DNA from: an uncultured Treponema sp. | GTDB taxonomy: Bacteria > Spirochaetota > Spirochaetia > Treponematales > Treponemataceae | Length of the DNA: 17,788 nucleotides | Reading direction: 5' to 3' | NCBI GenBank assembly: GCA_937902445.1 | Contig: CALELJ010000255.1 | Location: 1 to 17,788 of the forward strand | Part shown: in pieces, positions 1 through 8,109 of the stretch | Layout: every line of letters starts with the position of its first letter | How positions within the stretch are numbered: the first letter of the stretch is position 1 | Translations under genes and position numbers: made by a program | Notes under the pieces: model-generated | Database searches by the model: none | The model's input: only the letters and a program-made list of their open reading frames with translations | What the model was told of the DNA's origin: nothing

Positions 1-1896
1 ATCGACGAATACAATGCAGAACTTGCAACTTATACAAAGAACCACATCAATAAGACAAAAGACCCAGAGCAAATTGTTTCATGGCTTCGTGAGAATGCCG
101 ACATCCGCCCGGAGGATTTTGACTATGTTGCCTTTGTTGACAAGTCCGGCAACTTTGATTCAGATATCGGATCACATACGAACGTCAAGGACCGTGACTA
201 CTTCCAGGCTATCATGGTTCAGAAAAAGGATTTCTATGTAGACAATCCTGTTACATCAAAGACAACAGGAAAAACTGTTCTTCATGTCTGCCGTCCTGTT
301 GATGTAAACGGAGACAGAATCGGATTTTTCTGTGCTGTTATTCTCATTGAACATTTGAATCACATTGTAGATGGCGTTCATGTTGGTAAAACGGGCATCG
401 GTACTCTCTATGACTCAGATCATAAGGCTATCGCCACATCAGGCAACATGGAAAGCATTGAGAAGGCATATCAGGACAAAACTACTACCGCTAGAATGAA
501 TGCCCGTATAGAATCTTTTGGTGGAAAGACTTCTGTTTTCTATGAACGTCTTCCAGATGAGATGATGTTGATTTATACACCTGTTGAGCATACAAAGTGG
601 TACATGACTTTTGTCATGAACGCAGGTGAAGTCATAGCAACATCAAATGCTACTGCAAAACTCATCGTCACATTCAGCATCATTTCGGCAGCAGTTCTTC
701 TTGTCATCATCGGTCTGCTCATCAACAGCGCAGTGCGTCCACTTACAATCGTTGAAAAGGCAATCAATGAAATTGCAACAGGTAACGCTGACCTTACAAA
801 GAGAATTGAACTCAAGGGCAAGAACAACAATGAAATCGGTCGTGTTGTTGAAGGCTTCAACCAGTTCTCTGAAAAGCTCCAGGGAATCGTCGCAACAATG
901 AAGAGCTCAAAGGAAGACCTTGACCGTTCAGGAAGCGACCTTAGGGCCAGCACGGAAGATACATCCGCATCCATCACCCAGATCATTGCCAACATCGAAA
1001 GCATGGGCAACAGCATCAACGCACAGTCTGACAGCGTACACCAGACAGCAGGCGCAGTTAACGAGATCGCATCCAACATTGAATCCCTTAACCGCATGAT
1101 CGAAGGTCAGAGCGCAAGCGTTACTCAGGCTGCAAGTGCCGTAGAGGAAATGATCGGAAACATCAACAGCGTAAACAATTCAGTTTCAAGAATGGCAACT
1201 TCGTTCCGCGAACTTGAAAGCAAGGCTACAGAAGGTGTCCAGAAGCAGGAAGACGTTAACTCTAAGATCCTTACAATCGCAAGTGAATCTGAGGCACTCC
1301 AGGAAGCAAACTCTGTAATTTCTTCAATTGCTGAACAGACAAACCTTCTTGCCATGAATGCCGCTATCGAAGCCGCACATGCCGGTGAAGCAGGTAAGGG
1401 ATTCTCAGTTGTTGCTGATGAAATCCGTAAGCTTTCAGAAACATCTTCTGAACAGACAAAGACAATCGGTGACCAGCTTCAGAAGATTGCCGCAAATATC
1501 GAAGACATCGTTAACGTTTCCAAGGATGCTGCAGAAACATTCGCCCTTGTTTCAAGCGGAATGAATGACACAAGCAACCTTGTTCAGGAAATCAAGAATG
1601 CAATGGACGAACAGGCAGAAGGATCTAAGCAGATTTCTGAAGCTCTCGGACACATGAATGACAGTTCTGCACAGGTTAAGAATGCTTCTGAAGAAATGTC
1701 TGAAGGAAACAAGGCCATCCTTGAAGAAATCAGAAACCTCCAGGATGCTACAACAAGCATGAAGAGCGGAATGGATGAAATGTCTACAGGTGCAACAAAG
1801 ATCAATGAAACAGGTGCTGCACTTTCTGGTATTTCACAGCAGATGGCAGATGCTATCGTTGACATTGGTGCTCAGGTAGATCAATTCAAAGTATAA
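1..1896 (+). CDS. Methyl-accepting chemotaxis protein, dCache sensor type (5' partial)
   Basis: A transmembrane chemoreceptor that would bind a ligand outside the membrane and control CheA/CheY. The frame is open from base 1, so the start codon and first membrane helix lie upstream; 631 residues are visible. The visible N-terminal part contains DYVAFVDKSG and a KDRDYFQ motif typical of dCache_1 domains, followed by a second cache lobe up to about base 640. One hydrophobic helix follows (bases 664-732), then a HAMP domain (about 733-900) and a long Ala/Ser/Gln-rich helical signalling domain. The conserved hairpin tip, with EQTNLLAMNAAIEAAHAGEA and VVADEIRKL, spans 1333-1434. There is no CheR/CheB pentapeptide at the C-terminus (ends DQFKV). 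An internal ATG at 214 is not the start, because the cache domain continues upstream of it. The ligand cannot be told from sequence. The family assignment is very sure. Confidence 0.96.
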   Translation: MDEYNAELATYTKNHINKTKDPEQIVSWLRENADIRPEDFDYVAFVDKSGNFDSDIGSHTNVKDRDYFQAIMVQKKDFYVDNPVTSKTTGKTVLHVCRPVDVNGDRIGFFCAVILIEHLNHIVDGVHVGKTGIGTLYDSDHKAIATSGNMESIEKAYQDKTTTARMNARIESFGGKTSVFYERLPDEMMLIYTPVEHTKWYMTFVMNAGEVIATSNATAKLIVTFSIISAAVLLVIIGLLINSAVRPLTIVEKAINEIATGNADLTKRIELKGKNNNEIGRVVEGFNQFSEKLQGIVATMKSSKEDLDRSGSDLRASTEDTSASITQIIANIESMGNSINAQSDSVHQTAGAVNEIASNIESLNRMIEGQSASVTQAASAVEEMIGNINSVNNSVSRMATSFRELESKATEGVQKQEDVNSKILTIASESEALQEANSVISSIAEQTNLLAMNAAIEAAHAGEAGKGFSVVADEIRKLSETSSEQTKTIGDQLQKIAANIEDIVNVSKDAAETFALVSSGMNDTSNLVQEIKNAMDEQAEGSKQISEALGHMNDSSAQVKNASEEMSEGNKAILEEIRNLQDATTSMKSGMDEMSTGATKINETGAALSGISQQMADAIVDIGAQVDQFKV

Positions 1897-1912
1897 TTCG
1901 CTGGCGCGAATT
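1895..1912 (+). other. Inverted repeat over the chemoreceptor stop codon
   Basis: AATTCGC (1895-1901) pairs with GCGAATT (1906-1912) around a TGGC loop. The left arm overlaps the TAA stop. No T-run follows, so it is not a terminator by itself. It precedes the true terminator by about 22 bases and might protect the mRNA 3' end. Confidence 0.4.
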
Positions 1913-1934
1913 ACACTTTAAGAACCAACTGATT

Positions 1935-1960
1935 CGCCCGCAAGTCTGCGGGCGTTTTTT
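1935..1960 (+). terminator. Rho-independent terminator of the chemoreceptor gene
   Basis: A perfect 8-bp GC-rich stem, CGCCCGCA (1935-1942) with TGCGGGCG (1947-1954), has an AGTC loop and is followed by six T residues (1955-1960). The T-run reaches into the stop codon of the convergent MATE gene (1959-1961). On the minus strand no T-run follows the stem, so it should act mainly on plus-strand transcripts. Confidence 0.88.
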
Positions 1961-3323
1961 ATTTGTCTTCCAGTTTTCTTCTAAGGACTGCAAAGCAGAT
2001 GGCATGGACACTGAGGGTGATGATCCATGAAATCGGGTATGAAAGGTAGACTGTCGTAGTGCTATGGAACCGTTCCATCTGGAATACTGTGGCAAGCCAC
2101 AGAAGCCGCAGAAGACATGAGCCGACCAGTGAAACCACCATTGGAAGTACAGAATAGCCTATGCCACGCAGGGCACCTACCAGAACGTCCATTATTCCGC
2201 AGAGGAAATATGTGGAAAGGATTACTGACAGACGGTTCATTCCGGCTACGATGACCTGGGAATTTGTTGAGAATATGCCAAGTATCCTGTAGCCAAGAAA
2301 AAGAAGCCCATGTCCGCAGATGAGGCCTGCTGCAACAACGCAAAGAAGGGACATGGCAAGAACCCTGTTTATTCTCGCGAACTTTTTAGCACCGTAACAC
2401 TGGCTTGTAAAACTGATGGATGCCTGGTAAAAGGAATTCATTGCAAAGTAGACAATGCCTTCCACGTTCTGCGCGGCCGCACTGCCAGCCATCACTACCG
2501 AGCCGAATGAATTCACCGATGACTGGATGACCGTGTTTGAAAGGGCGAAAACAACTCCCTGGAATCCGGCTGGCAGTCCAATCTTGAGTATCTGAATGAA
2601 CTTTATCTTGTTGATCCTTATTTTCCTGAATACAAGCTTTATGGAACTGTCTTCCTTTGCAAGACACCATAGGACAAGTACGCAGGAAAGTGTCTGGGAC
2701 ATGATTGTGGCCAGGGCAACTCCTGCAACTGACAGCCTGAGCACGATGACAAAGAAAAGGTTCAGAATGACGTTTATGATTCCGGCGAGAAGAAGAAAGT
2801 ACAGAGGCCGCTTTGTGTCACCAACAGCTCTGAGAACCGCACTTCCAAAATTGTAGAGCATCATGCTTGTGATGCCTGCAAACAGAATGCGCAGGTAAAG
2901 CACAGCCTGAGGAAGCACATCTTCCGGCGTGAGCATCAACCGTAGAAAAAAAGGTGCTCCAATGATTCCAATCAGGGTGAGAATGATTCCGCTGGCAAAC
3001 CCAAGGGCTATGGATGTGTGTACGGCTATGCTTGTGTCTTCATCCTGCTTGCCGCCAAAATATCTTGCGACTATGACATTGGCACCTATGGAAAGTCCGA
3101 TGAAAAGGTTTGTCACAAGATTGATCAGTGCAGAATTGGATCCTACTGCGGCCAGTGCTGTGTCTCCGACAAATTTTCCGACGACAACAATGTCCGCCGC
3201 ATTGAACAGGATCTGAAGGATGCTTGAGAACATCAATGGAATTGTGAACAGAAGGATCTTTGTCAACACAGGTCCTTCCGTCATATCCATGGTATAGGTT
3301 TTTGCTTTTGTTTTTTCTGACAT
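1959..3323 (-). CDS. MATE family multidrug efflux transporter
   Basis: An inner-membrane antiporter of 454 residues with about 12 predicted hydrophobic helices, the normal size and topology of the MATE family. Such proteins export organic cations or drugs using a Na+ or H+ gradient. The N-terminal segment, with TEGPVLTKILLFTIPLM, FNAADIVVVGKFVG and GLSIGANVIVARYFG, is characteristic of the DinF/MepA-like branch. Two homologous halves are visible, the second beginning near residue 230. The start ATG lies 1 nt after the TAA of the upstream adenylate cyclase gene (TAA-A-ATG), and no clear Shine-Dalgarno sequence is seen, so translation is probably coupled to the cyclase. No terminator is seen on this strand after the stop. 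The substrate is unknown. Confidence 0.93.
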   Translation of the reverse strand: MSEKTKAKTYTMDMTEGPVLTKILLFTIPLMFSSILQILFNAADIVVVGKFVGDTALAAVGSNSALINLVTNLFIGLSIGANVIVARYFGGKQDEDTSIAVHTSIALGFASGIILTLIGIIGAPFFLRLMLTPEDVLPQAVLYLRILFAGITSMMLYNFGSAVLRAVGDTKRPLYFLLLAGIINVILNLFFVIVLRLSVAGVALATIMSQTLSCVLVLWCLAKEDSSIKLVFRKIRINKIKFIQILKIGLPAGFQGVVFALSNTVIQSSVNSFGSVVMAGSAAAQNVEGIVYFAMNSFYQASISFTSQCYGAKKFARINRVLAMSLLCVVAAGLICGHGLLFLGYRILGIFSTNSQVIVAGMNRLSVILSTYFLCGIMDVLVGALRGIGYSVLPMVVSLVGSCLLRLLWLATVFQMERFHSTTTVYLSYPISWIITLSVHAICFAVLRRKLEDK

Positions 3324-3324
3324 T

Positions 3325-6183
3325 TTACTTTTGCTTCATTGTATAGACACCATCCCAGACAGATGGTATTCCTTTCTTTATGAATGATGAACAGCGCTTC
3401 ATGAACACTTCTGAAGATCCGTCCAGAGGATAGCAGTCCCTTGCCTTTTTGAAATAGGCATAGGCTGTTTTTAGGTCCTCGACGCTTTTTGGAACATCAG
3501 GTGTGGTGCATCCATTCAGGTAGAATTTCATTCCCTCGTTGAAAAGCGCCGCCGCTTCTATCTGATCTGCGCCTAGTTCTGATTTGAGTCCAAGGATGTT
3601 GTGTATCTGGACAGGTTTGTTTACGTTTACAACCCGTACATAATCAAGTTTTCGGGAGATGATTTCTCCCTTGTGGATTCCTGAGTCAGCTTCATTCCAT
3701 GTGGAGTCTGAACAGATGATCCATGAATTGTAGGCCTTGTTTGTTCCTTCCAGACGGGATGCAAGGTTTACATTGTTTCCCATGACCGTGTAGTTGAGTT
3801 TCTGGTTTGTACCCATGTTGCCGACAACCATGCGTCCAGTGTTGATTCCGATGCGGGAGTGGAGATAGAAAGGTTCTCCTGTTTCGGCAATGACCGGAAG
3901 CTTTGTCTTGTTTTCCTCATTGAACTGCTGTTCCGCCTTCCTCATCTTTATTGCTGCGATGCATGAATGGTATGCGTGCTCTGGATCGTTGATAGGGGCT
4001 CCAAAGAAGGAAACGATTTCATCGCCTACGTATTTGTCGATTGTTCCGTTGCAGCTCATGATGGCATCACTCAGTGCGCCAAGATAGTCATTGAGGATTG
4101 AAACCAGTCTTACAGCTCCGTTGCTTTCACCTTCCTCGTTGTTGATGATTTCCGTAAAGCTTGAGAATGTCTTTACGTCAGAGAACAGTGCCGTTATGTT
4201 CTTGTTTTCACCGCCGAGTTTTGCCGACTCTGGATTTCTGATGATTTCATTTACGATTGCCGGTGCAACATAGGCGCCGAATGTGGACTGCAGGAATTTT
4301 TTGTCGGCGTTGACTGCCCTGAAGTTTACCGTAAGCTGGAAAAAATATACCGTGAGGCAGAGAAGGAATGGTACTACAGCCGGAACATAAATCCTGAACA
4401 TGATCATGAGGCAGGCAAAGGCTGCGAGGGGAATTACTATGTAGATGAGACCGAAAAGATTTTTTCTTCCGGGTGTCATCCTGTAGGTCAGAAGAAGTAC
4501 CAGAAGTATCAATGCGGAACAGACAGCAACGCCCCAGACGGAATCTACTTCCGTGATGAATTTCTGCTGGAGGATTGTGTTTGCTACGTTTGCGTGGGTT
4601 CCCAGGTTTGCGTAACGCTTGATGAATGGTGTGACGCCAAGATCAGTACTTGATGTGGCACAGTTACCGATGAGGCAGAAGGAATCCTTGAGTTCTGAAC
4701 GGAGTAGTTCTTCGTCCTTCAGGAACATGTTTACGCTTGTGACAAGTTCTTCTATTTCCGGAACTGACTGTGAATTCTGTATGGTCGCAAGCGAGTCGGT
4801 GAATTCCTTGAGGTTCTGGAAGAAATCTTTTCTGGCAAAGAAATATACGCTGTAGTCGGAATTGTTGAGTCCGCCCTTTATTGGAGTTCCGTCTTCTGAA
4901 TAACCTCTGCACTTGAGAAGAATTCTGTTTTTATTTTTTGCAAGGGTCTTGTATTCGTCCGAAAAATATGCGGCGTTGAGAAGATAGTCGGCATCTTCTT
5001 CCGTAAGACCGCTAAGATCTGCATCCTGGATCTTTGCAAGGTTATCCGTTATGAGCTTTTCTGCAAGGTCGAGGTTGTAGAGCATGTAGACCGGAACGTG
5101 CCTGAAGCTGTTGTAGTAATTGGAATGGATCCAGTTGATGAGCATTCGTCCATGTTTATCCAGTGGAATTTTTACGTCTTTCCTTTCGTCGCTTCCTGGA
5201 AATTTTGCGTCATGAAGAATCAATGATCTTTCTTTTCTCTCAAAAGACTTGATGTCAAGAATCTTTATGAGAGGAGCAAATGCCAGCTGGGCTGCGTATT
5301 TTCCGTCGTAGCAGTTGAGCAGCTCGACGCGCCTACGGATTCCGTCTCTGTCAACAACAACATTCGTGAAACCAACACCGGAACCTCTGGAAACAAATCT
5401 GTGCATTGCAGGTGTAAAGCTTCGCATGATGGTTTCATCTTCTTCCTTCGTGCTGTAAAGGTTTCCGCTCTGGATGAGGTTCAGAGGATCGTCAACATTG
5501 TCCAGAAGAAATCTGTTGCGTGTGTAAAGAAGTTCTTCCGGATCTCTTTTGATGGCAAGGTTGCGGAAATTCACCGTAAGCGAAGTATCTCCAAAAAACT
5601 GTATGCACCTTGCAAAATAATCATCGTAATCCTTTGAAAAGTCAGAGGTGATGTCTCGCTGCATTTCATAGAGAATTCCATCTATCTGGTCTGAGACAAG
5701 CTGTGCGGATTTTTGCTGGGCGTTGTATTTTGTGATCTCACCTTTTTCAATTGAATCGGCAAACTGGGAGACGCTCTGTGAAATCTGCTGCTCGCCGTTT
5801 GTGAAAGTTTCACTTACCGTATTCTCAAGGTTGTCATTTACTCCTTTTGAAGAGGGAGAAAGATACTCAATATCGAAAACAGCATTGCCTGCGCCGAATT
5901 CCTTCATGCGGATAAGGGCATTGCCTATGATGTCGCGGGTCCACGGCCAGGCACCGATTCTGCCAAGTGATTCATCGTCTATGTCCAGAAGGACGATTTT
6001 CTCGTTGGTCTCAATTTCCTCTGAAAGGCCAAGAATGAAATCATAGAGACGGTAATCCAGTCTCTGGAACATGCTGAAATGCGAAAAAAATACCGCAGTG
6101 CCTGTAAGCACCACCAGTGCGATGATGCCTGCGAAATTTGAAACTCTATTGCTCTTGTGCTGTTCTTTTCTTTTGCTTTTCAT
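3325..6183 (-). CDS. CHASE2-domain class III adenylate cyclase
   Basis: A membrane sensor enzyme of 952 residues predicted to make cAMP from ATP. The order is: helix 17-37; a large extracytoplasmic CHASE2 region of about 38-548, with DYRLYDF near its start and GTHANVANTIL near its end; three helices at about 549-621; and a class III cyclase domain at about 660-865. The metal aspartates are D669 (LFSDV) and D721 (YVGDEIVSFFG). K717 and T799 (LNYTV) sit at the adenine-recognising positions, which favours ATP over GTP. Transition-state residues N806 and R810 (NNVNLASR) are present, so a single chain has everything needed for a homodimeric active site. The last 85 residues form a helical, TPR-like tail ending in a WDGVYTMK motif seen after many bacterial cyclases. 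The sensor region is longer than most CHASE2 domains. The ATG at 6183 has no Shine-Dalgarno sequence, but a TATAAT lies 7 nt upstream. Confidence 0.93.
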   Translation of the reverse strand: MKSKRKEQHKSNRVSNFAGIIALVVLTGTAVFFSHFSMFQRLDYRLYDFILGLSEEIETNEKIVLLDIDDESLGRIGAWPWTRDIIGNALIRMKEFGAGNAVFDIEYLSPSSKGVNDNLENTVSETFTNGEQQISQSVSQFADSIEKGEITKYNAQQKSAQLVSDQIDGILYEMQRDITSDFSKDYDDYFARCIQFFGDTSLTVNFRNLAIKRDPEELLYTRNRFLLDNVDDPLNLIQSGNLYSTKEEDETIMRSFTPAMHRFVSRGSGVGFTNVVVDRDGIRRRVELLNCYDGKYAAQLAFAPLIKILDIKSFERKERSLILHDAKFPGSDERKDVKIPLDKHGRMLINWIHSNYYNSFRHVPVYMLYNLDLAEKLITDNLAKIQDADLSGLTEEDADYLLNAAYFSDEYKTLAKNKNRILLKCRGYSEDGTPIKGGLNNSDYSVYFFARKDFFQNLKEFTDSLATIQNSQSVPEIEELVTSVNMFLKDEELLRSELKDSFCLIGNCATSSTDLGVTPFIKRYANLGTHANVANTILQQKFITEVDSVWGVAVCSALILLVLLLTYRMTPGRKNLFGLIYIVIPLAAFACLMIMFRIYVPAVVPFLLCLTVYFFQLTVNFRAVNADKKFLQSTFGAYVAPAIVNEIIRNPESAKLGGENKNITALFSDVKTFSSFTEIINNEEGESNGAVRLVSILNDYLGALSDAIMSCNGTIDKYVGDEIVSFFGAPINDPEHAYHSCIAAIKMRKAEQQFNEENKTKLPVIAETGEPFYLHSRIGINTGRMVVGNMGTNQKLNYTVMGNNVNLASRLEGTNKAYNSWIICSDSTWNEADSGIHKGEIISRKLDYVRVVNVNKPVQIHNILGLKSELGADQIEAAALFNEGMKFYLNGCTTPDVPKSVEDLKTAYAYFKKARDCYPLDGSSEVFMKRCSSFIKKGIPSVWDGVYTMKQK

Positions 6184-6210
6184 GACACAAATTATATCAT
6201 ATGGTATACT
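6182..6210 (+). promoter_or_regulatory. Putative sigma70-type promoter for the lipoprotein-phosphoesterase pair
   Basis: ATGACA (6182-6187, 5/6 match to TTGACA), a 17-base spacer and TATACT (6205-6210, 5/6). Transcription would start near 6217, giving a leader of about 24 nt that contains GGGGA (6226-6230) 10 nt before the ATG at 6241. The -35 overlaps the start codon of the divergent cyclase gene. Confidence 0.65.
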
Positions 6211-6220
6211 TTTGTGACAG
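6191..6220 (-). promoter_or_regulatory. Putative sigma70-type promoter for the adenylate cyclase
   Basis: Read on the minus strand, CTGTCA (6220-6215) is a weak -35 and TATAAT (6196-6191) a perfect -10, with an 18-base spacer. The predicted start would be about base 6184, one base before the ATG at 6183, implying a leaderless message. It interleaves with the plus-strand promoter in the same 40 bases. Confidence 0.55.
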
Positions 6221-6240
6221 TTTACGGGGATGAAGAAAAA

Positions 6241-6999
6241 ATGAATTTAAAAACATGTTTGTTGAAGGCGGCCATGGTTTTGCTTGCTTTCATTTCAGTT
6301 TCATGCACAAAGAAGAACACTGACACTGCTGTTGTATATTCAGACGATGTAATAGAGATCAATCCTTCTGACGTGTCCATAGAAAAAGACCAGTCAGTAA
6401 AATGGTCGGACGATGAAGGCGTTGTTCTCGTTGTTTTTGGATACGGATTCAATGATGCGGAATTCCTTGCAAAGGCAAAAGATGTGGTTTCTTCCGCTTA
6501 TGGTCTTTCTGAAAACGGAGGACTTGTAAAATGCGTTGTTTTCCCAGATGACCTCCACAACCGCATTTCAAATTTCAGGCAGATTGTCGATGAGAATAAT
6601 GTTCGCGGCATAATCGTTTTTGGAGCTCCAGATGGATGCCATCTTACCTTTGCAAAAATTCGCGAAGACAGAAACAACAATCCGCTGTTCAGCATTTTCT
6701 CATTTTTCCCTCAGGATGATGTCCTTGGACAGGAAGGAACATGCAGCTTTGTGCTTGACCATGAGTCGGCCGGCAGTGTGGGCCTTGAGGAGCAGGGGCA
6801 GGTGATGGATGGTGACATCTTCAACATTCTTGTTTCCGCAATCAAATATGCGGCTCTTCTTCCATCTGAACTTCCTGTTGACGGGGAACTTCATTCACAC
6901 GTGCAGGCAATTGTGGGCCAGAGAAAAGTCCACCGCTATGTGGATGGTGAGACTGGGATCCAGGTGCGGAATCATTTTGTAATTGAACCTTCGGAGTAA
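6241..6999 (+). CDS. Uncharacterised lipoprotein, possibly periplasmic-binding-like
   Basis: A 252-residue secreted lipoprotein of unknown function. The ATG at 6241 is preferred over an in-frame ATG at 6157, because a GGGGA Shine-Dalgarno and a promoter sit just before it and translation from it starts directly with a lipoprotein signal peptide: basic N-terminus, hydrophobic core, then ISVSC with Cys22 as the lipidated residue. This lipobox is looser than the enterobacterial one but fits spirochaetes. The mature part alternates hydrophobic strands and helices (GVVLVVFGYGF, VRGIIVFGAP), which resembles a Rossmann-like or periplasmic-binding-protein lobe. That is a pattern judgement, not a family match. 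It is followed after 3 nt by a phosphoesterase gene whose Shine-Dalgarno overlaps its end, so the two are co-translated. Confidence covers the gene, not the fold. Confidence 0.82.
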   Translation: MNLKTCLLKAAMVLLAFISVSCTKKNTDTAVVYSDDVIEINPSDVSIEKDQSVKWSDDEGVVLVVFGYGFNDAEFLAKAKDVVSSAYGLSENGGLVKCVVFPDDLHNRISNFRQIVDENNVRGIIVFGAPDGCHLTFAKIREDRNNNPLFSIFSFFPQDDVLGQEGTCSFVLDHESAGSVGLEEQGQVMDGDIFNILVSAIKYAALLPSELPVDGELHSHVQAIVGQRKVHRYVDGETGIQVRNHFVIEPSE

Positions 7000-7002
7000 G
7001 AT

Positions 7003-7686
7003 TTGAATACCTTTGTCCAGAATGCAACACGACTCCTTGGAAAAACAGGAGATATAGAAAATCTCGCAGACCTTGATAAGGCAACCGTACTTGTAATTGC
7101 GGATTCCCATGGTTCCTATTACAGCCTTAAGACAGCGATCGAGCAGTTTGGTTCCGGCTGTGACGCCATGATTTTCTGCGGAGACGGAATCAACGACATC
7201 GCAAGGCTTTCCGCTGAATGTGCTGAAGATCCAGAACTGGCAGAGATGGTTCCGGCTGTAATTGGAATTGTTGAAGGAAACAACGATCCTGACAGATATC
7301 CTTTGACCGTGATGCTTGATTCAGGTGCGGCATTGATGGAAGTGGAAGTTCCCCTGAACAATACGATCGACATTGCGGGTCACAGAATTCTTTTTACCCA
7401 CGGACACAGGTACTCCCTTTATGATGGATTTGGAGACCTTCGTAATCTTGCGTCGACTTTTGAATGCAGCGCAGTGTTCTACGGGCACACCCATGTTGGT
7501 GGCAGCACCCTTACCTGCGGAAATATTTTTGCCCTGAATCCCGGAAGCTGCGCAAGACCGAGAATGGGACAGCCTCCATGTTTTTCAATTGTCACAATAG
7601 AAAAGGAAAAAAATTACTACGACAGCGTGTTCTATCAGGTTGTGCCGGGGAAATGTGTTCCGTATATCCCTGACTCATTGATTTAG
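7003..7686 (+). CDS. YfcE/MJ0936-like metallophosphoesterase, TTG start
   Basis: A cytoplasmic calcineurin-like phosphodiesterase of 227 residues. The two-metal site is complete: D34-x-H36 (IADSHGS), D61 (CGDGIND), N94 (EGNND), H133 (FTHGH), and H162-x-H164 (YGHTH). Order and spacing match the YfcE/MJ0936 group, which cleaves phosphodiesters; the physiological substrate is generally not known. About 25 residues precede the first strand, slightly more than usual. The start is TTG at 7003: a GGAG (6993-6996) overlapping the stop of the upstream lipoprotein gene lies 6 nt before it, and no ATG or GTG is available before the first catalytic motif. It converges on the next gene with 5 nt between the stop codons and no terminator. 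Link to the lipoprotein is by operon only. Confidence 0.9.
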   Translation: MNTFVQNATRLLGKTGDIENLADLDKATVLVIADSHGSYYSLKTAIEQFGSGCDAMIFCGDGINDIARLSAECAEDPELAEMVPAVIGIVEGNNDPDRYPLTVMLDSGAALMEVEVPLNNTIDIAGHRILFTHGHRYSLYDGFGDLRNLASTFECSAVFYGHTHVGGSTLTCGNIFALNPGSCARPRMGQPPCFSIVTIEKEKNYYDSVFYQVVPGKCVPYIPDSLI

Positions 7687-7691
7687 GATTT

Positions 7692-8090
7692 TTATGCGTT
7701 TACGTTTACCACAGCACCGGCTTCTGGCATGAGGCCTGCAAAACCGTAAGTTGAAGGCTGGGCAGTGTTTGTTACTGCTGTCTTTATCTGCTGCTGGTAT
7801 TCCTTGATGAGTGCGTCTTTCTGTTCCTCTGACATTCCTGAAAGTTCTTCATCTGAATGTGAGGTTGTCTTCTGCTTCATTGAAACAAGCTGGTTGATGA
7901 GTGTGTTGAGGATTCTTACCTTGCTGAGGGGAACTCCGTTCTGACCGTTCTTTACGGCTGTTCCATGTACGTAGTCAAGCTGAGAATAAATTACAGCACT
8001 TGGCTTTACCGGAACAAAAAGTGCGCCGGAAGAAGACGAGATGACATTGTTGTATGATGCTGCGTTAAGATTTATTCCGTTTGAATACAT
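7692..8090 (-). CDS. Small conserved-looking protein of unknown function, sigma28-type promoter
   Basis: A 132-residue protein I do not recognise. It has no signal peptide or membrane helix, so it should be cytoplasmic or exported by another route. The N-terminal 45 residues are Ser/Asn/Val-rich (GALFVPVKPSAVIYSQ). The middle, about 55-105, is predicted helical with a charged stretch (SEEQKDALIKEYQQQIK). The tail is Gly/Ala/Val-rich and ends NVNA. The ATG at 8090 has a GAGGG Shine-Dalgarno (8102-8098) 7 nt upstream. Its most telling feature is the promoter: TAAA-N15-TCCGATAA, close to the flagellar sigma28 consensus, which suggests it belongs to the motility or chemotaxis regulon. It does not look like FlgM or any flagellar structural family I know. 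The upstream neighbour is a solute-binding lipoprotein on the same strand, 71 nt away. Confidence 0.82.
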   Translation of the reverse strand: MYSNGINLNAASYNNVISSSSGALFVPVKPSAVIYSQLDYVHGTAVKNGQNGVPLSKVRILNTLINQLVSMKQKTTSHSDEELSGMSEEQKDALIKEYQQQIKTAVTNTAQPSTYGFAGLMPEAGAVVNVNA

Positions 8091-8109
8091 AATCCTACCC
8101 TCACTTTCA

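Noticed and set aside
573..1097. 174-codon open frame on the minus strand inside the chemoreceptor gene
   Set aside because: It is a shadow of the strongly supported receptor frame, has no recognisable domain, and lacks a promoter or ribosome site of its own.
6157..6240. Longer start for the unknown lipoprotein
   Set aside because: It would read through the promoter and the start codon of the divergent gene and bury the signal peptide behind 28 extra residues.
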